DNA of 64,000 bases from SZUA-36 sp963801195 (GTDB lineage Bacteria > Pseudomonadota > Gammaproteobacteria > Xanthomonadales > SZUA-36): NCBI GenBank assembly GCA_963801195.1, contig CAWDDX010000003.1, positions 186,001-250,000 of the forward strand. Direction: 5' to 3'. The translations under genes and the position numbers were made by a program. The notes beneath the pieces were generated by a model. It ran no database searches. It saw only the letters and a program-made list of their open reading frames with translations, and had not been told where the DNA came from. Of the stretch, positions 61,601-64,000 are shown one piece after another; position 1 is the first letter of the stretch; each line of letters begins with the position of its first letter.

Positions 61601-64000
61601 TTATTTCATGGCACCGACCAGCCTGGCCGGCAACTTTGGTATGCCACCGATCAGCGCGACCAGTACCGCCGCCAGGTAAGGTGTTCCCTGTACACCCAGC
61701 ACCAGTGCCCAGACGTGGATGTCCATCATGTCGCTGTCGGGGCGGGCCAGGAACAAGCTGGCTATTGCCAGCGACAGCGCCAGTAAAAACAATGCCTCCT
61801 CACGTGCGTCCATCAGCGATCGGAGCAGGGCGCTTTTGCTTGCGAATTTTGGCGTTCGGAAAAAACCGATTCGCCGGGTAATTAAACCGGTCAAAGTGGC
61901 ACGGGCGATGGTGTGCGACAGTGCGAGACCGGCGAGGCTGGCGGCCATGCTCTGGCGCAGCGTGGCCGCCACCCGCCGCCGGTAGAGAAAAAGCATCTTT
62001 ACCAGCTTGAATATGAACAGGGAGACCGGCAGGAGCGCGAACAGGATATTCGGCGGCGGGACCGTTGCCGGCCAGAACAGCATACTCAACGTATATGCCA
62101 ACGCCCCCAGGTTGAACACGAGATTGAAGCCATCGGCCAGCCAGGGCAGCCATCCCGCAATGAAATGATAGCGCTGTCCCAGGGTCAGGCGACTGGGTGT
62201 GAGCCCAAGAAGCGCCGCCAGGTGGTGACGGAGTATCAATACCGCGCCATAAGCCCAGCGAAAACGCTGCTTTTTGAAGTCTGCGAAGTTATCGGGCATC
62301 AAACCCTTACCGTAGCTCAGCGGAATGTATATCGCCTTGTACCCCTGTTTGAAAATGCGCAGGCCCAGTTCGGCATCCTCGGTGATGCACCACTCTCTCC
62401 ATCCTTCAACCTCCTCCAGTACCTGCCGCCGCACCAGTGTCATGGTACCGTGCTGAATGATCGCGTTACGCTCGTTGCGGGTGATCATGCCGATATGGAA
62501 GAAGCCGCGGTATTCGGCCATGCACATCGCTTTGAAGGCATTTTGGTCACCATCGCGATAATCCTGTGGACACTGGACGATGCCCATTTCGGGATCGCTG
62601 AAATTGGGCACCATATCGCGTAGCCAGTCGGCTTTCACAATGTAATCGCTGTCGATGACGGCGATTATTTCCGCCGCAGGATCAGTCTGCTGCAGTGCGA
62701 AATTCAGTGCACCCGCCTTAAAGCCCGTGAGCGGATCGACGTGAAAGAAACGAAAGCGTGCGCCCAGTCGCTCACAGTGAGATTGCACCGGTTGCCACAC
62801 GGCCGCGTCCTTGGTGTTGTTGTCGATTACCAGCACTTCAAACCGCGGATAACGCAGTGCCGCCAGTGCATCGAGTGTTTGTATCATCATTTCCGGAGGT
62901 TCGTTATAAGCGGGCACATGTATGGAAACCATCGGAAGCTCCTCATCCCGCATCCCTGAAGGCTGTGGCACATTGCGCCAGGGTTGCAGCCATGCGGCCT
63001 CTGCCATTTCATGTGCCTCGGCCAGCAACACGACGATGACACCAAGTGCAGCGATGAACAGCATGATGCCCACCGCCAATGTAGCGGGGTTCAAATACTG
63101 GCGGGAGTACTCATAGACCATCCACACGGCAAAGGTGGGAATGGTATAGGCCACCAATGCAAGGAAGCCCCGACCGCGTTTCATAAGCCCGGCGCTGTCG
63201 CGAAACAGAACGGCCAGCAGCAGCACGGTGAGCCCGATACTGATCGTCACCAGACCCTGCCATCCCGGTATCCTGACCACCGGCGCGGTAAATTCAAATT
63301 TGGGCTCGCGGTCGGTGTCGTACACACCCCAGTTGGTTCCGGCTTCCCCTTCGATTTGCCGTTTCCACAGTTGGTCGAATGCCTCCATGACGTAATAGGT
63401 GTAATGCTCACGCTCTGCAATCGCCAGAAACCGCCGCAGGAACGTAGTCTGATTGGCCAATGTCGCACTGGCGTCCTGGCGGGTGCGACCGTTGCTGGGC
63501 CAGCCCACTTCGGCAATTATGATTTCCTTGTCCGGATAGGCAGCCTTGAGCTGTTCGTAGCGGGAAACAACATAGTCGACGGCCCGGTCCACATCGATAC
63601 CTTCCCAATACGGTAAAATATGAACCGCAATGAAATCGACGTGCTCGACCAGTTCCGGATATTTGAGCCAGATGTGCCAGGGTTCCGCCAGGCTGATAGG
63701 GGCCCAGACTTCTTCTCGAACCCTTTCCAGGTGGCCGATCATCTGTTCGACCGTCTGGTCTCCCCGCAACAGTGCCTCATTGCCGACAATTACCCGTATG
63801 ATACTTTCATGGTTTTCCCGGTAGACGCGGATGAGTCTCCTGATCTCTTGCTTGTTCAATTCCGAGTTTTCACCGATCCAGGCGCCCAGCATGACGTTGA
63901 GTTGATGCGCGGCCGCCAGCAGGGGTACATTTTCCATGGTGGACTCCACCGTATAGGTGCGCACCGCGTAGGCTTTTCCTTCCAGAAGCGCGAGATCTTC
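61601..64000 (-). CDS. GH17-GT2 fusion beta-glucan synthase, N-terminus beyond window
   Basis: The frame is open to the right edge (EDLALLEGKAYAV upstream of the GTG at 63964), so at least 799 residues are visible and the start is outside. An N-terminal GH17 domain has VGNEALLRGD (acid/base Glu) and IIIAEVGWPSNG (nucleophile Glu). Three to four membrane helices follow, then a GT2 domain with VPAYNEPPEMM, VIDSDYI (DxD), TEDAELGLRIF (ED base) and QRFRW, then C-terminal helices. The same fusion occurs in NdvB-type beta-1,3-glucan enzymes of Pseudomonas. It converges on the phosphoglycerol transferase, 4 bases away. Confidence 0.9.
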   Translation of the reverse strand, partial: EDLALLEGKAYAVRTYTVESTMENVPLLAAAHQLNVMLGAWIGENSELNKQEIRRLIRVYRENHESIIRVIVGNEALLRGDQTVEQMIGHLERVREEVWAPISLAEPWHIWLKYPELVEHVDFIAVHILPYWEGIDVDRAVDYVVSRYEQLKAAYPDKEIIIAEVGWPSNGRTRQDASATLANQTTFLRRFLAIAEREHYTYYVMEAFDQLWKRQIEGEAGTNWGVYDTDREPKFEFTAPVVRIPGWQGLVTISIGLTVLLLAVLFRDSAGLMKRGRGFLALVAYTIPTFAVWMVYEYSRQYLNPATLAVGIMLFIAALGVIVVLLAEAHEMAEAAWLQPWRNVPQPSGMRDEELPMVSIHVPAYNEPPEMMIQTLDALAALRYPRFEVLVIDNNTKDAAVWQPVQSHCERLGARFRFFHVDPLTGFKAGALNFALQQTDPAAEIIAVIDSDYIVKADWLRDMVPNFSDPEMGIVQCPQDYRDGDQNAFKAMCMAEYRGFFHIGMITRNERNAIIQHGTMTLVRRQVLEEVEGWREWCITEDAELGLRIFKQGYKAIYIPLSYGKGLMPDNFADFKKQRFRWAYGAVLILRHHLAALLGLTPSRLTLGQRYHFIAGWLPWLADGFNLVFNLGALAYTLSMLFWPATVPPPNILFALLPVSLFIFKLVKMLFLYRRRVAATLRQSMAASLAGLALSHTIARATLTGLITRRIGFFRTPKFASKSALLRSLMDAREEALFLLALSLAIASLFLARPDSDMMDIHVWALVLGVQGTPYLAAVLVALIGGIPKLPARLVGAMK

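Noticed and set aside
1..64000. tRNA or rRNA genes
   Set aside because: No cloverleaf with a TTCRANY-type arm or rRNA-like sequence was recognised by eye; a tRNA scan would be decisive.

Overview
The window looks like a chromosome segment of a gammaproteobacterium; I cannot name the order. The main pointers are pilMNOPQ divergent from the PBP1A gene, the run yicC-gmk-rpoZ-spoT-ridA-recG, a P-II gene beside comM/yifB, and a hutF/hutG histidine-degradation branch. The backbone is moderately GC-rich. The stretch 33.8-47.3 kb is visibly richer in A+T and reads as acquired DNA.

Layout. 1-6.7 kb: pepN (3' part outside the window), a PLP-dependent dehydratase and sixA on the plus strand, then a tightly coupled minus-strand operon hutG-hutF-methyltransferase-msrC whose genes overlap by ATGA. 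6.8-12 kb: the type IV pilus alignment operon pilM-N-O-P-Q, with an apparent frameshift near the 3' end of pilN. 12.2-15.5 kb: the PBP1A gene, a coupled hypothetical gene and a 257-bp nest of inverted repeats. 15.6-31.8 kb: housekeeping genes (gltA, rpmE2, hemW, rdgB, rph, yicC, gmk, rpoZ, spoT, ridA, recG), a TolB/TPR membrane protein, a beta-hydroxyacid dehydrogenase, a P-II protein and full-length comM.

31.8-55.3 kb is a mosaic accessory region. It begins at the 3' end of comM and is punctuated by two further copies of the comM 3' third (47.3-47.8 and 54.8-55.3 kb). Each of these is preceded by a decayed copy of a gene for a tandem-HTH protein; two more copies of that gene lie at 38.6 and 42.3 kb. 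Cargo includes a membrane sulfatase-type transferase, secreted proteins of unknown function (one cut by an ISL3-family insertion with an exact 8-bp target duplication), a two-gene PIN-domain unit, a 41-residue zinc-ribbon protein, an AAA ATPase, a HEPN-like protein, and two Rhs C-terminal toxin cassettes, each followed by a probable immunity gene.

The most distinctive system is a family of REP-associated tyrosine transposases (RAYTs): copies at 31.8, 47.8 (broken), 50.7 and 58.0 kb. They are bordered by a repeat with core GATRTGGGTGTC followed by a GGCTTT-like end. The repeat is inverted on the two sides of the gene and has expanded into irregular arrays around the 58.0-kb copy. Its edges coincide with broken ends of a Rhs cassette, an immunity gene, an MFS gene and a gene upstream of a transglutaminase-like gene, so these repeats appear to be the points where this region has been cut and joined.

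55.3-64 kb: an MFS-type membrane protein, the transglutaminase-like gene, the RAYT with its arrays, an LTA-synthase-type phosphoglycerol transferase and a GH17-GT2 fusion glucan synthase running off the right edge. The last two together suggest synthesis and phosphoglycerol decoration of periplasmic glucans.
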